Shown here piece after piece: positions 33,541-42,726 of a stretch of DNA of 46,206 nt. The stretch comes from Methylocapsa palsarum (lineage in GTDB: Bacteria > Pseudomonadota > Alphaproteobacteria > Rhizobiales > Beijerinckiaceae). The DNA lies in contig NZ_FOSN01000020.1 in NCBI RefSeq assembly GCF_900114285.1, positions 1 to 46,206 of the forward strand, written 5' to 3'. The notes beneath the pieces were generated by a model, which was given only the letters and a program-made list of their open reading frames with translations, was not told the origin of the DNA and made no database searches. The first letter of the stretch is position 1; every line of letters starts with the position of its first letter. Made by a program: the position numbers and the translations under genes.

Positions 33541-36327
33541 ATGAGCAACAGCTTCGAGATAGCGCAGAGCCGTTCGTTGTCAGAAAGGCGCCCTTTTTTG
33601 CGATCCTCCGCGCTTCCGAGTTCCGTCCCGCGCCGCGCCTTGTTCGACTTTGCGTCGGGCGCCCCCGGCGTCGCGAAATACTCCAGATCGGCGAGCGTCC
33701 ATTCGGTTTTTTCGGCGCAAGCGCAGGCGACCCCTGACGCGCCCGCTATTCTTGACGAAGAACAGCGGCTCACCTACCGCGAACTCGATCTCGACTCGAA
33801 CCAGCTGGCGAAGCGTCTGCAGAGCCTTGGCGTCAAGCCGGGCGATTTCGTCGGCGTGCTTGCAGATCGTTCGGCGGAAACGATCGTGGCGTTGCTCGCG
33901 ATCCTCAAGGCCGGAGCCGCTTACGCGCCCTTTGACCCAACCTACCCCCAAGACCTCCTCGATTTCATGCTCGACGATTGCCGTCCGGCGCTCGTCCTGA
34001 CGCAGCGACCTTTGGGGTTGATGGAGACATTCGGCGCCGGAAAGTTCGACAACATCAGGTTTGTGGAACTGGAAAATGCTCTGGCGACGGCGGCCTACGA
34101 GAGCAGCTGCCCCCTCGACGTTGAACGAAACGCCGGCGACGTCGCCTACGTGATGTACACGTCGGGGTCTACCGGACGCCCCAAAGGCGTCCTGATTCCC
34201 CATCGCGGCATCGTGCGTCTCGTGCGGGAGCAGACCTACGCGAATTTCGGGCGGGACGAGGTTTTCCTTCATATGGCGCCGCTCGCCTTTGACGCCAGCA
34301 CATTCGAAATCTGGGGAGCGTTGCTGAACGGCGGGAGCATCGCGATCGAGCGCGCGGCTCGCCCTTCGCTTCAACAGATCGGCGATACGATCAGACGTTT
34401 TGGCGTGACGACAGCGTGGTTCACCGCCGGACTGTTTCACCTTCTGGTCGATTATCAGCTGGCTGATCTGCGCCAGCTCCGCCGCATTCTCGCCGGCGGC
34501 GATGTTCTCTCTCCGCCGCATGTCGAGAAAGCGCTCGCCGCGCTGCCCGAAACGATTCTGGTCAATGGATACGGACCGACCGAAAACACAACGTTTAGCT
34601 GCTGCTATGAAATACCGCGCCACGGCTGGGGCGGCGGCTCGTTGCCGATAGGCCTGCCGATCGCTCACACCGAGGTCTTGATCCTCGGCGCCGATTTCAA
34701 ACCCGTCGCGGACGGCGAAGTCGGGCAGCTGTGCGTGGCCGGAGACGGACTGGCGCTAGGTTATCTGAACCGGCCCGACCTGACGCAGGAAAAATTCATT
34801 CAGCGACCGTTCAAGAGGGCCCCCTCCGAGCGGCTCTATTTGACAGGCGATCAAGCGCGGCGGCGTTCCGATGGGCTGATCGAATTTCTGGGCCGGACGG
34901 ACCGGCAGGTCAAGATCAACGGGAAACGCGTCGAACTTGACGAAATCGAGAACGCCCTGCGCGCCGACCGCCGTCTCTCCGATGCGCTCGTTACGCGTCT
35001 TCAGGAGCCGGAGACCACCCGCCTCGCCGCCTATCTCAAGCCGGTCAGGCCGGTTTACCCGACCGGAGAGGACGCGTTCGGCGCCGCCATCCTCGAGGCG
35101 TTGCGGACGAGACTGCCCGAACACATGGTTCCCGCCGCTTTCGTCGTCATGGATTCGTTTCCCCTGACGCCAAACGGCAAAGTCGATCGCCGACAGCTGC
35201 CGGCGCCGCGCCGCGCCGCCGCCTCGCACGCCGACTCCAGCCTGACGCCGGACGAAGACAAACTGGCCGAGATCTGGCGACAGGTTCTCGGCGTCTCCGA
35301 GATTGGCCCGGACTCGAATTTCTTCGATCTGGGCGGACACTCGTTGCTCGCCATGCGGCTCATCGCCCGCATCGCCAAAACCACAGGAGTCAAACTCGGC
35401 GTCGCGGCCCTTTTTCAGGCGCCTACCCTGCGCCAGTTCGCCCGCCTCCTGTCGGCCGTCGAGCCTCCCAAAGAGGACTCGTGCATCGTTCAAATTCAAC
35501 CCTATGGCGCGAAGACGCCCATCATCGCCATACACAACACACTCATGTACCATAAACTTGCAGGGCGACTTGGAACTGACCGGCCGTTCATCGGCATCCG
35601 GCTGTTCAATCCCGATGATCCTCGCCCCGACCCGACAGCTTCCCTGGAAGAAATAGCGGCCGATTACGTGCGTTTGATCCGCCAGGCGCGACCACACGGT
35701 CCCTATGTTCTGCTGAGCCTCTGCGTCGCCGGAGCCATCGCCTATGAAGCGGCACGCCAGCTCCGCGAGGCCGGCGAGTCAACGCCCGTCATTATAATGG
35801 CCGACACTTGGGCGCCAGGATATGAGCAACGCCTGCCGCCGCTGAACAGGTTCGTCGCCAAGGCCATCTATCGGGCGCACGTTCTTCGCCACCGGATCTC
35901 GCTTTTGGTTCACAGGAAAGCCTCGCTGGCTGAAGTGCTCTCTTACTTCACGCTTGTCAGGAAATGCAGAATTCTGGAGTTCGCAGCATGGCTCGGGGTC
36001 ATCGATCCCTCGCAGACAGGCAAGGACGACCGGGAGACATGGCTTTTCCTGCTGGCGCTGGCGGCGGCGGAAAGCCGCTATCGCGCGTCTCCTTCGCCTG
36101 CCGATCTCGTGCTGTTGCAGAGTGACGAAATCATCACACGCTTCGCTGATCCTGACATGGGCTGGACCAGCGCCGGCCACGGCAAAATCTTGAGAAAGCG
36201 TATTCCCGGCTGGCATGAAGATGTTTTTCTCGGCGACGGCGCGGCCTTGATCGCTGATTATCTCCGGCCGCTGCTTGAGCAGGTGGACGCCGAAGACGCG
36301 GCGTCGGCCGTCGGCGCTCCCGTCTAG
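33541..36327 (+). CDS. single-module nonribosomal peptide synthetase (A-T-TE)
   Basis: Product of 928 aa. The adenylation domain (about 55-585) has core motifs YTSGSTGRPKG, FDASTFEIWG, NGYGPTENTTF, YLTGDQARRR and NGKVDR. The specificity residues read by eye, D-A-F-W-(I/L)-G-G-T-F-K, match a valine-type code. The thiolation domain (about 595-665) has its phosphopantetheine Ser in FFDLGGHSLLAMRL. The C-terminal alpha/beta-hydrolase thioesterase has SLCVAG where GxSxG is usual, so the nucleophile is probably Cys, with Asp in DTWAP and a His in GWHEDVF. There is no condensation domain, so it should load one amino acid and release it alone or onto an acceptor. The stop is inside the end of a MITE-like element. 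Confidence 0.9.
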   Translation: MSNSFEIAQSRSLSERRPFLRSSALPSSVPRRALFDFASGAPGVAKYSRSASVHSVFSAQAQATPDAPAILDEEQRLTYRELDLDSNQLAKRLQSLGVKPGDFVGVLADRSAETIVALLAILKAGAAYAPFDPTYPQDLLDFMLDDCRPALVLTQRPLGLMETFGAGKFDNIRFVELENALATAAYESSCPLDVERNAGDVAYVMYTSGSTGRPKGVLIPHRGIVRLVREQTYANFGRDEVFLHMAPLAFDASTFEIWGALLNGGSIAIERAARPSLQQIGDTIRRFGVTTAWFTAGLFHLLVDYQLADLRQLRRILAGGDVLSPPHVEKALAALPETILVNGYGPTENTTFSCCYEIPRHGWGGGSLPIGLPIAHTEVLILGADFKPVADGEVGQLCVAGDGLALGYLNRPDLTQEKFIQRPFKRAPSERLYLTGDQARRRSDGLIEFLGRTDRQVKINGKRVELDEIENALRADRRLSDALVTRLQEPETTRLAAYLKPVRPVYPTGEDAFGAAILEALRTRLPEHMVPAAFVVMDSFPLTPNGKVDRRQLPAPRRAAASHADSSLTPDEDKLAEIWRQVLGVSEIGPDSNFFDLGGHSLLAMRLIARIAKTTGVKLGVAALFQAPTLRQFARLLSAVEPPKEDSCIVQIQPYGAKTPIIAIHNTLMYHKLAGRLGTDRPFIGIRLFNPDDPRPDPTASLEEIAADYVRLIRQARPHGPYVLLSLCVAGAIAYEAARQLREAGESTPVIIMADTWAPGYEQRLPPLNRFVAKAIYRAHVLRHRISLLVHRKASLAEVLSYFTLVRKCRILEFAAWLGVIDPSQTGKDDRETWLFLLALAAAESRYRASPSPADLVLLQSDEIITRFADPDMGWTSAGHGKILRKRIPGWHEDVFLGDGAALIADYLRPLLEQVDAEDAASAVGAPV

Positions 36328-36440
36328 CGCGCTTTCCGGCCGAATGTGATCATCGGTCGATCAGAAATCGCTCCGGATTCAAAAAGCTCGAGCATAGTCT
36401 TGTCGATTGGATCGATTGGATTCCAATCGGAAGATGCTCC
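36324..36440 (-). repeat. MITE-like double-hairpin element, copy c (diverged)
   Basis: Reverse orientation relative to copy a and the most diverged full-length copy. CTAG at 36324-36327 contains the stop of the peptide synthetase. Recognisable blocks are GATCAGAAATCGCTCC, GAGCATAGTCTTGTCGATTG and AATCGGAAGATGCTCC. It lies between the convergent synthetase and ruvB genes. Confidence 0.75.
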
Positions 36441-36518
36441 GCAGACGTTTATCGGAGGTTGGGTCGTCGGGAACGCGGCGGTCCCGAGCAAAATTCCGAG
36501 ATGGGATGGAGCATTCGC

Positions 36519-37592
36519 TCAGCTCAGGTCGGCGTCCTCCGTTTCCGTAAACAAGCCGGGCTGATTGAGATCGCGGGCAGGCGCGTGCAACCCCAGATGC
36601 GCGAACGCATGTTGGGTCAAAAGCCGGCCGCGCGGCGTCCGTTGCACGAAGCCGCACTGGATCAAAAAAGGCTCGATAATGTCTTCGATCGCATCGCGCG
36701 GCTCGGACAGCGCGGCGGCGATGGTTTCGACCCCGACAGGACCGCCGCCAAAAGAAACCGCAATCAGATCGAGATAACGGCGATCCATCTGATCGAGCCC
36801 GGCGGGATCGACTTCGAGCAGACGCAACGCCCTGTCGGCGACGCTCCGCGTGATTGCTTGCGCGTCCTCGACCGCGGCGAAATCGCGCACCCGGCGAAGC
36901 AGGCGGCCGGCAATGCGCGGGGTTCCGCGCGCTCGCTTGGCAATTTCATTGGCGCCGTCTTCCGACATCGCGATGCGAAGAACCTTCGCCCCGCGCCGCA
37001 CGATGAGTTCGAGATCCGCGACCCCGTAGAACGACAACCGGATCGGAATTCCGAAACGATCGCGCAAAGGCGTCGTGAGCAGTCCTGCTCTCGTTGTCGC
37101 GCCGATGAGGGTAAACTTTGCAAGGTCAAGTTTGACCGACCGCGCTCCCGGCCCCTCGCCGATCATGAAATCAAGCTGGAAATCCTCCATCGCAGGGTAG
37201 AGAATTTCCTCGACAGCCGGGTTCAGGCGGTGAATTTCATCGATAAACAGGACGTCTCTGTCCTCGAGCGCAGTGAGCTGGGCGGCGAGATCGCCCGCCT
37301 TTGCAATCACCGGCCCCGACGTCGAACGGAAATTGACGCCAAGCTCCCGCGCGACGATCTGCGCGAGGGTGGTCTTGCCAAGTCCTGGAGGTCCCCAGAA
37401 AAGGACATGATCGAGGGCCTCGCGACGCGACTTCGCCGCCTCGATGAATACTTTCAGATTGGCGCGCGCGGGCCCCTGGCCGGTGAAATCGTCGAGGCTC
37501 AAAGGCCGCAATGGCGGATCTTGATCGTCGGGACGGCTCGTCGCCTCGACAAGGCGGCTTTCGGATCCAGCAAGACCTGGGGCGATCGGCAA
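36519..37592 (-). CDS. ruvB: Holliday junction branch-migration ATPase RuvB
   Basis: Product of about 357 aa. Walker [17 protein letters not shown], Walker [14 protein letters not shown], a sensor region [20 protein letters not shown] with the arginine finger, and a C-terminal winged helix ([19 protein letters not shown]). The usual RLVEA...[12 protein letters not shown] opening is present. No ATG fits; a TTG at 37592 with AGAGG 8 bp upstream is the best start, though the frame stays open much further. RuvB with RuvA moves Holliday junctions for RuvC. Neither ruvA nor ruvC is adjacent, although ruvCAB is a common order. A MITE-derived 44-bp repeat lies just upstream. Confidence 0.93.
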   Translation of the reverse strand: MPIAPGLAGSESRLVEATSRPDDQDPPLRPLSLDDFTGQGPARANLKVFIEAAKSRREALDHVLFWGPPGLGKTTLAQIVARELGVNFRSTSGPVIAKAGDLAAQLTALEDRDVLFIDEIHRLNPAVEEILYPAMEDFQLDFMIGEGPGARSVKLDLAKFTLIGATTRAGLLTTPLRDRFGIPIRLSFYGVADLELIVRRGAKVLRIAMSEDGANEIAKRARGTPRIAGRLLRRVRDFAAVEDAQAITRSVADRALRLLEVDPAGLDQMDRRYLDLIAVSFGGGPVGVETIAAALSEPRDAIEDIIEPFLIQCGFVQRTPRGRLLTQHAFAHLGLHAPARDLNQPGLFTETEDADLS

Positions 37593-37686
37593 GGCGGCGG
37601 CCTCTTGTTTTGCGGACAATGCGCGGACGGCGTCAGGCCCGCGGCTTTCCCGGAGCCGTCCGGCGCTATCGCAGGCGCGAATCACA

Positions 37687-37730
37687 CTAGAGCATATCCC
37701 GATGGTAGTGAATCCATCGGAAAGCGCTCT
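37687..37730 (+). repeat. MITE-like element, copy d (internally deleted, one hairpin)
   Basis: Only the two ends remain: CTAG-AGCATATCCCGATGG on the left, and CCATCGGAAAGCGCTCT on the right, separated by TAGTGAAT. CCGATGG and CCATCGG pair to form a single hairpin. It lies upstream of ruvB and downstream of the broken oxygenase. Confidence 0.75.
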
Positions 37731-37783
37731 GCGCAACCGCCTCGGTATAAGCCGCGCCTTGGCGCGGCCCGGGAGGCCGATCA

Positions 37784-38703
37784 TCAGCGGCGGCGGAGCA
37801 TCGCCTTCAGCTTTCGTCCTGCGTCGAACACTACCGGCGGCAGCAAATATTTTGCCGCATTGACCGCCCTGTCCCGTTGCGAAAGCTTGATCGACACAGG
37901 AAACAAAGTCGTGTGAAACTCGGAACTGTCCTCGTCCGCCCGGCCGTTTGTGTAAAAATACGCGGCGGCGGAGCGGCGCGTCCTGCCGTTTGGCGTGTTG
38001 ACCGGCTTTGGATGACCGTGCAGGCTTCTGGAGGATTGATAGAAAAGAACCGTTCGGCCGAACGTCGGCTCGACTGCGACTTTGCAGGTTTGCTCGTCGA
38101 CATCCCATAATTCGAGCGCCCCGCCATAAGACGGCGCCCAATCCTTGTTGAGGTAGGTGATCAGCACAAATCGATTGGCAAGCTTTGTGATGGGATGCTG
38201 GTTGAAATCGATATGCATGCCGAATTTCCCGCCGGCGGGGATGTCGTGCAATCCGCCTCCATGGAATTCGGGGTCAGTGACGAGTCCTTTGACGCCGGTC
38301 ATTTCCGTCAAAAACTTCAGAAAAACGCCGGAATAAATCGTATTGAAATAAAGCTGGGTCGCGCTTCCAAAGCGCGTATTGGGCATGGACCCCCGCTTCA
38401 ATTCATTCGCATTATCGTAATGGCGCCAATTCGTCCATTTCAGCGAGTCGAAATCATCGTGCATCAACTCCAGAAGCTTCGGAGAGAACAGGTTTTCAAA
38501 GACCAGTGCGGAAAGGGCGAGTTATTACTGAAGGTTTCGCCCAATTCTCTGATTTTTTTCGGAGCCAGAAACTCTTCATTGATGATTTCATCAAGACGCA
38601 ACTTTACGCCGCCGATGGAAATATAATCCTCGTTCTCCGGCGCGGTTTCCGATGGGGACTCCGTCTGACGTGTCGATTGATCCTGCGTAAGCGCGTCGCT
38701 CAT
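37784..38703 (-). pseudogene. 2OG-Fe(II) oxygenase, interrupted by a frameshift
   Basis: Two frames together make one protein of about 306 aa. The first (38703 down to a TGA at 38464, MSDALTQDQSTRQTE) reaches SNNSPFPH and then runs into unrelated residues. The second frame continues LVFENLFSPKLLELMHDDFDSLKW to 37784. Restoring one base after the CAC codon at 38506-38508 rejoins FPH-LVFENLF, a stretch resembling FPHLVIDDFL of related hydroxylases. The downstream half keeps the iron ligands in GMHIDF and HGHPKP and the 2OG-binding Arg in RRSAAAYFY. It is a prolyl-4-hydroxylase-like family. It may be a recent pseudogene, a sequencing error or, less likely, a programmed frameshift. Confidence 0.8.
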
Positions 38704-38724
38704 TTATTTCACCGATCCATCCAG

Positions 38725-38842
38725 CTAGAGCATATTCCGGTCGGAGTGAATCAATCCAATCGAAAAGAATATGCTCAAACCACTGATTCTGGAGCGATTT
38801 CTGATCGATCGCATGACGTCATGCGATCGGAAAGCGCTCGAG
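38725..38842 (+). repeat. MITE-like double-hairpin element, copy e
   Basis: Same orientation as copy a, 118 bp, from CTAG (38725-38728) to CTCGAG. The right hairpin holds a perfect 22-bp palindrome at 38807-38828, centred on GACGTC. It lies about 20 bp upstream of the start of the frameshifted oxygenase. Confidence 0.88.
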
Positions 38843-39142
38843 CCGCCGCTTCAGGCTTTCGCCGCAGGCGCGGAAGTCAGTTTCGCCCGCGCCGGCCTTG
38901 TTCGCAACGCCGCGCCATCGCTGAAATTTCTTTGTCACGGAGACGCGATGGAATCATGAAGGGCGGCTGGCTTAATCTACCGACATCTACCAACGACCAC
39001 ACTCTAAAGCATTACGTATTGACTTGATGTTACGAATGTAAAGCAAAGCATTATGAATATAGCGGTTTTGCGCGATCACCGTCAAGGCTGCAGGCTCTTG
39101 CAGGTTCTTGCAGGCGGCGCCGGCCGCGCCGGCTCGGTTGTC
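38843..39142. other. gene-free stretch between two MITE copies
   Basis: Some 300 bp with no supported gene. 38980-39070 is AT-rich. Near 39090-39118 a short unit (CTGCAGGCT / TTGCAGGTT / TTGCAGGCG) is repeated. The only open frames are read-throughs of the flanking repeats. Confidence 0.55.
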
Positions 39143-39260
39143 CTTGAGCGCTTTCCGATCGCATGACGTCATGCGATCGATCAGAAATCGCTCAAGAGTC
39201 AAAAGCTTGAGCATATTCTTGTCGATTGGATTGGTTCAATCCAATCGGAATATGCTTTAG
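39143..39260 (-). repeat. MITE-like double-hairpin element, copy f
   Basis: Reverse orientation relative to copy a. A perfect 22-bp palindrome lies at 39157-39178, identical to that of copy e. The far end, CCAATCGGAATATGCTTTAG, contains the TAA stop (minus strand) of the ClC gene. Confidence 0.88.
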
Positions 39261-41065
39261 GGGCTGACTGTCCAGACCTCGCCCGACAGCTCGCGATGCG
39301 CCCGGTCGAGCTCTTCGGTATACCGGCGAAGCAGATGCGACTCCGTCAGCAGGCCGACGACGCGGCGGTCGCCGCCGTCGCTCACCACGACAAGGCATTC
39401 GCTCTCCGCCTCTTCGAAAATCTGCGCCGCATCCTTGATGTTCATCGACGGAACCAAGACCACGTCGCGGTTGACCGCCAATGTTTCGAGACTGTTCTGA
39501 CTCGCCTGCGGGTCCGCGTTCGCGATCAGGGCGTCAGGAATGAAAACCAGACCGGCGTAGCGGCCGGCGGCGTCGGAAAGGGCGATCCATTGCGCCGTTT
39601 CGAACGGATGTTCGCGCACGAATTCACTGATCGGAAGCGTCGCGAGGACCGGGCCTGCGTCCTTCCGCATCAGATGAGCGACGGTCAGGGCGCGAATCCA
39701 GCCGACGTCCTGGGCGCTGCGAATCGATTCGCCGCGCAAATGAAGGCGCCACGTCGCAAACGAATAGCCGAAAGCGCGCCGGACGATCACCGAAACGACG
39801 GCGGAGACGGCGAGCATGACGAGGCTCAAAGGAAAGTCTCCGGTCGTCTCGAGCGCCAGAAAGCTCATCGTCAAGGGTCCGCCCACAATCGCGACGCCCA
39901 TGGCGGCCATCCCGACGATGGTGAAGACAAAGACGTCCGCCGCAGGCAGCCACGCGGCCGAGACGACGGCGGCGGCGAAGACCTTGCCCATCATGCCGCC
40001 AAGAAAAAGCGAAGCGAAAAAAAGCCCGCCGCGGAAACCGGAGCCGATCGAAACCGAGGACGCCAGAGCCTTGAGCAACAAAATGGCGGCGATTGTGGAG
40101 ATCGGCGGGCCGCCCGCCGAAAAAAGATTGAACAGAGCCCGATGTCCCGAAGCCAGAACCTGCGGCGTCAGCAAAGCAAGGCCGCCCACGATGAGGCCGC
40201 CACAGCATGGCTGAAGCGCGCGGGGAACGCCGCTGCGGGCGAAAACGCTCTCGACCAGCGAGACAGCGCGCATGATGGCGATCCCGAAGCCGGCGCAGAG
40301 GACGCCCAGCAGCATCAAAAGCGCCAGATCCAGGTTCGATATGAGCGAGGCCGCCTCCGCCGGACGCACGAATTCGACGCCCGTCCCGAGCAGGCGGCAG
40401 ACCAGGACGCCGCCGATCGCGGCCGCGCCGACCGGAGCAAGGCCGAACGGGGTGTAGGCCCCGAGGATAAGCTCGAAGGCGTAGAAGGCGCCTGTCAGGG
40501 GCGCGCCGAACGCTCCGCCGATCGCTCCCGCCGAACCGCAGGCGACGAGGGTGCGCATATCGGCCCGCCGGAGGTGGAACAGGCCGCCGAGCCAGGATCC
40601 GAAGCCCGACCCCAATTGTGTGAACGCGGCCTCGAGACCGACCGAAGCGCCAAATCCGTTCGACGTTATCGTCTGCGCCGTGATGACAAGGCTGTCCTTA
40701 AGCGACATCCTGCCGCCGCGCAGGGCGTTGGCCTCGATCGGATCGACCGGCCGGAGCGGGCGACGTTTGCGAACATATATCCCGGAAAGCCCGATCAGAA
40801 CTCCGCCCAAGACCGGAACCAGCGCTATCAGCGGCGTCTCGAGCCTGAAGAGGCCGCTGAGATGCGGGGCGCCGAAGAAATTCAGATGCAGGAGGTTCGC
40901 GGCTGCGGTTATCGCGGCGACGAAGAGGCCTGCGGCCGCGCCGACCGTGAACGCTAAGCCGATGACGCCGAGCTCGTCGCGCCGGATCAGCGCGCGCAGA
41001 CGGGAGTGAACCGCGCGGGAGGCCGCGCCCTCATTTGCCGTCTCATCGTCACGGGTCATCATCAT
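39257..41065 (-). CDS. ClC-type chloride channel/antiporter with CBS domains
   Basis: Product of 602 aa. About ten or more membrane helices in the first 440 residues, then two CBS domains (about 465-585: [43 protein letters not shown]). ClC signatures are altered but recognisable. The GREGP-like region reads [14 protein letters not shown], keeping the gating Glu. The GSGxxGGxFxP region reads [17 protein letters not shown], with Ser for Pro. It should move chloride across the inner membrane as a channel or proton antiporter, controlled by nucleotide binding at the CBS pair. Its stop lies in the end of a MITE-like copy. Divergent from rplY. Confidence 0.9.
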   Translation of the reverse strand: MMMTRDDETANEGAASRAVHSRLRALIRRDELGVIGLAFTVGAAAGLFVAAITAAANLLHLNFFGAPHLSGLFRLETPLIALVPVLGGVLIGLSGIYVRKRRPLRPVDPIEANALRGGRMSLKDSLVITAQTITSNGFGASVGLEAAFTQLGSGFGSWLGGLFHLRRADMRTLVACGSAGAIGGAFGAPLTGAFYAFELILGAYTPFGLAPVGAAAIGGVLVCRLLGTGVEFVRPAEAASLISNLDLALLMLLGVLCAGFGIAIMRAVSLVESVFARSGVPRALQPCCGGLIVGGLALLTPQVLASGHRALFNLFSAGGPPISTIAAILLLKALASSVSIGSGFRGGLFFASLFLGGMMGKVFAAAVVSAAWLPAADVFVFTIVGMAAMGVAIVGGPLTMSFLALETTGDFPLSLVMLAVSAVVSVIVRRAFGYSFATWRLHLRGESIRSAQDVGWIRALTVAHLMRKDAGPVLATLPISEFVREHPFETAQWIALSDAAGRYAGLVFIPDALIANADPQASQNSLETLAVNRDVVLVPSMNIKDAAQIFEEAESECLVVVSDGGDRRVVGLLTESHLLRRYTEELDRAHRELSGEVWTVSP

Positions 41066-41281
41066 GGGTCATTTTCCGGGAAGGCCCCATCTCAGCGATT
41101 TTGCGATGACGGCTCCGGCCAGGGTTCGGGGCGGTCCCCCGCAGCGGCTACGCCGACATTGCGCCTTCGCCGCCGCGACGTTATAAGCCCGATCGCGTCC
41201 CTTCCGACACCCCTGGAGGCGAGGGCGCGTCATTATTTCCGCTTCGATGACCGAGGCGAACATCCAAGGACGAGAGACATT

Positions 41282-41968
41282 ATGGCCGAGATCAGGACTC
41301 TGACGGCCACTGCGCGCGCTGGGACAGGCAAGGGGGCCGCCCGCAGCGTACGCCGTGAAGGCCGCATACCGGGCGTTATCTATGGCGGCGGCGACGCCGC
41401 CGAACCGATCACGCTGGATTACCGCGAACTGAACAAGCTCATCTATGCGGGGCATTTTCTGACGACGATTTACGAAATCGACGTCGGCGGCGCCAAGCAG
41501 CGCGTGATCCCGCGCGATTACCAGCTGGATCCGGTCAAGGACCAGCCGCTTCACGTCGACTTTCTTCGGCTGAAGCCTGGCGGAACATTGCGGGTTCAGG
41601 TTCCGGTGCATTTCATCAATCATGAAACCTGCCCCGGCATCAAGAAAGGCGGCGCTCTCAATATCGTTCTCCACGCGGTGGAGATGCGCGCGCCCGCCGA
41701 CGCCATTCCCGAGGCGATCGTCGCCGATTTGGCGACGCTCGACATCAATGATTCGCTCCACATTTCGGCCATCGCCCTTCCGGACGGCTGCAAGCCGACC
41801 GTCCGCGATCGCGACTTCACGATAGCGACGATCACGCCGCCCCTCGTCGTCGCGGAAGATCCGGCAGCCGCCGCAGCCGCAGCCGCCGCGGGCGCCAAAG
41901 GAGGCAAAGCTGCTCCGAAAGCCGCGGCCGCAGCCCCGGCCGAGAAGGCCGCGCCGAAGAAAAAATAA
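41282..41968 (+). CDS. rplY: 50S ribosomal protein L25 (CTC form)
   Basis: Product of 228 aa from the ATG at 41282 (GAGAG upstream; the longer frame from 41006 has no family support). The L25 N-terminal 5S-rRNA-binding domain (1-95) has [21 protein letters not shown] and [11 protein letters not shown]. The C-terminal CTC/TL5 domain (about 100-195) has [17 protein letters not shown] and an Ala/Lys tail ([18 protein letters not shown]). It binds 5S rRNA in the large subunit. A strong terminator follows, so the downstream pth is probably expressed partly from its own promoter. Confidence 0.96.
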   Translation: MAEIRTLTATARAGTGKGAARSVRREGRIPGVIYGGGDAAEPITLDYRELNKLIYAGHFLTTIYEIDVGGAKQRVIPRDYQLDPVKDQPLHVDFLRLKPGGTLRVQVPVHFINHETCPGIKKGGALNIVLHAVEMRAPADAIPEAIVADLATLDINDSLHISAIALPDGCKPTVRDRDFTIATITPPLVVAEDPAAAAAAAAAGAKGGKAAPKAAAAAPAEKAAPKKK

Positions 41969-41976
41969 CCTTCCTG

Positions 41977-42013
41977 AAAACCCGCCCTCCGGTCAGCCAG
42001 AGGGCGGGTTTTT
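41977..42013 (+). terminator. rho-independent terminator after rplY
   Basis: A perfect stem of about 13 bp, AAAACCCGCCCTC (41977-41989) with GAGGGCGGGTTTT (42000-42012), encloses a 10-nt loop and runs into a T-tract. It lies 8 bp after the rplY stop. It is the clearest terminator in the window. Confidence 0.92.
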
Positions 42014-42051
42014 GATTCGCGCGTCTGACGCGCCTGTCGTGAGCCGGCGCC

Positions 42052-42645
42052 ATGCTTCTGTTTGTCGGCCTCGGAAACGCCGGGAAAGCCTATTCCGGCA
42101 ACCGCCACAACATAGGCTTCAAAGCGATCGACGCCGTCGCGGTGAAGCATGGGGCGCCTTCGTTTCGCGCGCGCTTCCAGGGCCACGCGAGCGAAATCAC
42201 GCTTGCCGGCGAGCGCGTTACGCTGCTCAAGCCCGGAACATTCATGAATCTGTCCGGTCAATCGGTGGGGGAGGCGGCGCGATTTTACAAGATCGCTCTC
42301 TCCGACATCGTCGTGTTTCACGACGAACTCGACTTGCCGGCAGGCAAAGTGCGGGTCAAGACAGGCGGCGGCAACGCCGGCCACAACGGGCTGAGATCCG
42401 TGACCGAACACGTCGGCAACGACTACCGCCGCGTGCGAATTGGCATCGGACATCCGGGCGACAAGGCGCTCGTGCACAATTATGTGCTGGGAGATTTCGC
42501 CAAGGCGGAAGCGCAGTGGGTTGACGGCGTCTGTGCCGCCGCCGCGGATTACGCCGGATTGTTGGCCAAGGGCGAGGACGAAGGGTTTCAGAACAAAGTC
42601 CACCTCGCCGTCGACGCGATCCTTCGGCGGGATGAAAAAGGCTAG
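42052..42645 (+). CDS. pth: peptidyl-tRNA hydrolase
   Basis: Product of 197 aa, normal length. Catalytic and substrate-binding residues are visible: Asn in [10 protein letters not shown], the catalytic His in NRHNIGF, Asn in [11 protein letters not shown], Asp in [13 protein letters not shown] and Asn in [12 protein letters not shown]. It frees tRNA from peptidyl-tRNA that drops off ribosomes. The rplY-pth order is common in bacteria. It starts 83 bp after rplY, beyond a terminator. Confidence 0.97.
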   Translation: MLLFVGLGNAGKAYSGNRHNIGFKAIDAVAVKHGAPSFRARFQGHASEITLAGERVTLLKPGTFMNLSGQSVGEAARFYKIALSDIVVFHDELDLPAGKVRVKTGGGNAGHNGLRSVTEHVGNDYRRVRIGIGHPGDKALVHNYVLGDFAKAEAQWVDGVCAAAADYAGLLAKGEDEGFQNKVHLAVDAILRRDEKG

Positions 42646-42660
42646 CTTCCAGCCTTTTTC
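42634..42660. terminator. hairpin between pth and the convergent gene
   Basis: GAAAAAGGCT (42634-42643) pairs with AGCCTTTTTC (42651-42660) around a 7-nt loop; the stem covers the pth stop codon. A/T runs on both arms would let it act in both directions between the convergent genes. Confidence 0.65.
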
Positions 42661-42726
42661 AGACCAAGGCGCCGGTCTTTCCGTGAACAGGCGGAACGTC
42701 GCCAGAAGACGCCGCCGCGAGCCATT

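Noticed and set aside
37593-38141. Long open extension of ruvB upstream of 37592
   Set aside because: It runs through a repeat and into the oxygenase gene on the same strand in another frame and has no RuvB-like sequence.
38987-39214. 75-codon frame across repeat copy f
   Set aside because: Its N-terminal residues are a translation of the repeat, and a similar frame appears in copy e.
36324-39260. CRISPR-like array, because several palindromic repeats lie close together
   Set aside because: The copies are about 115 bp, alternate in orientation and are separated by genes, with no regular spacers and no cas genes.
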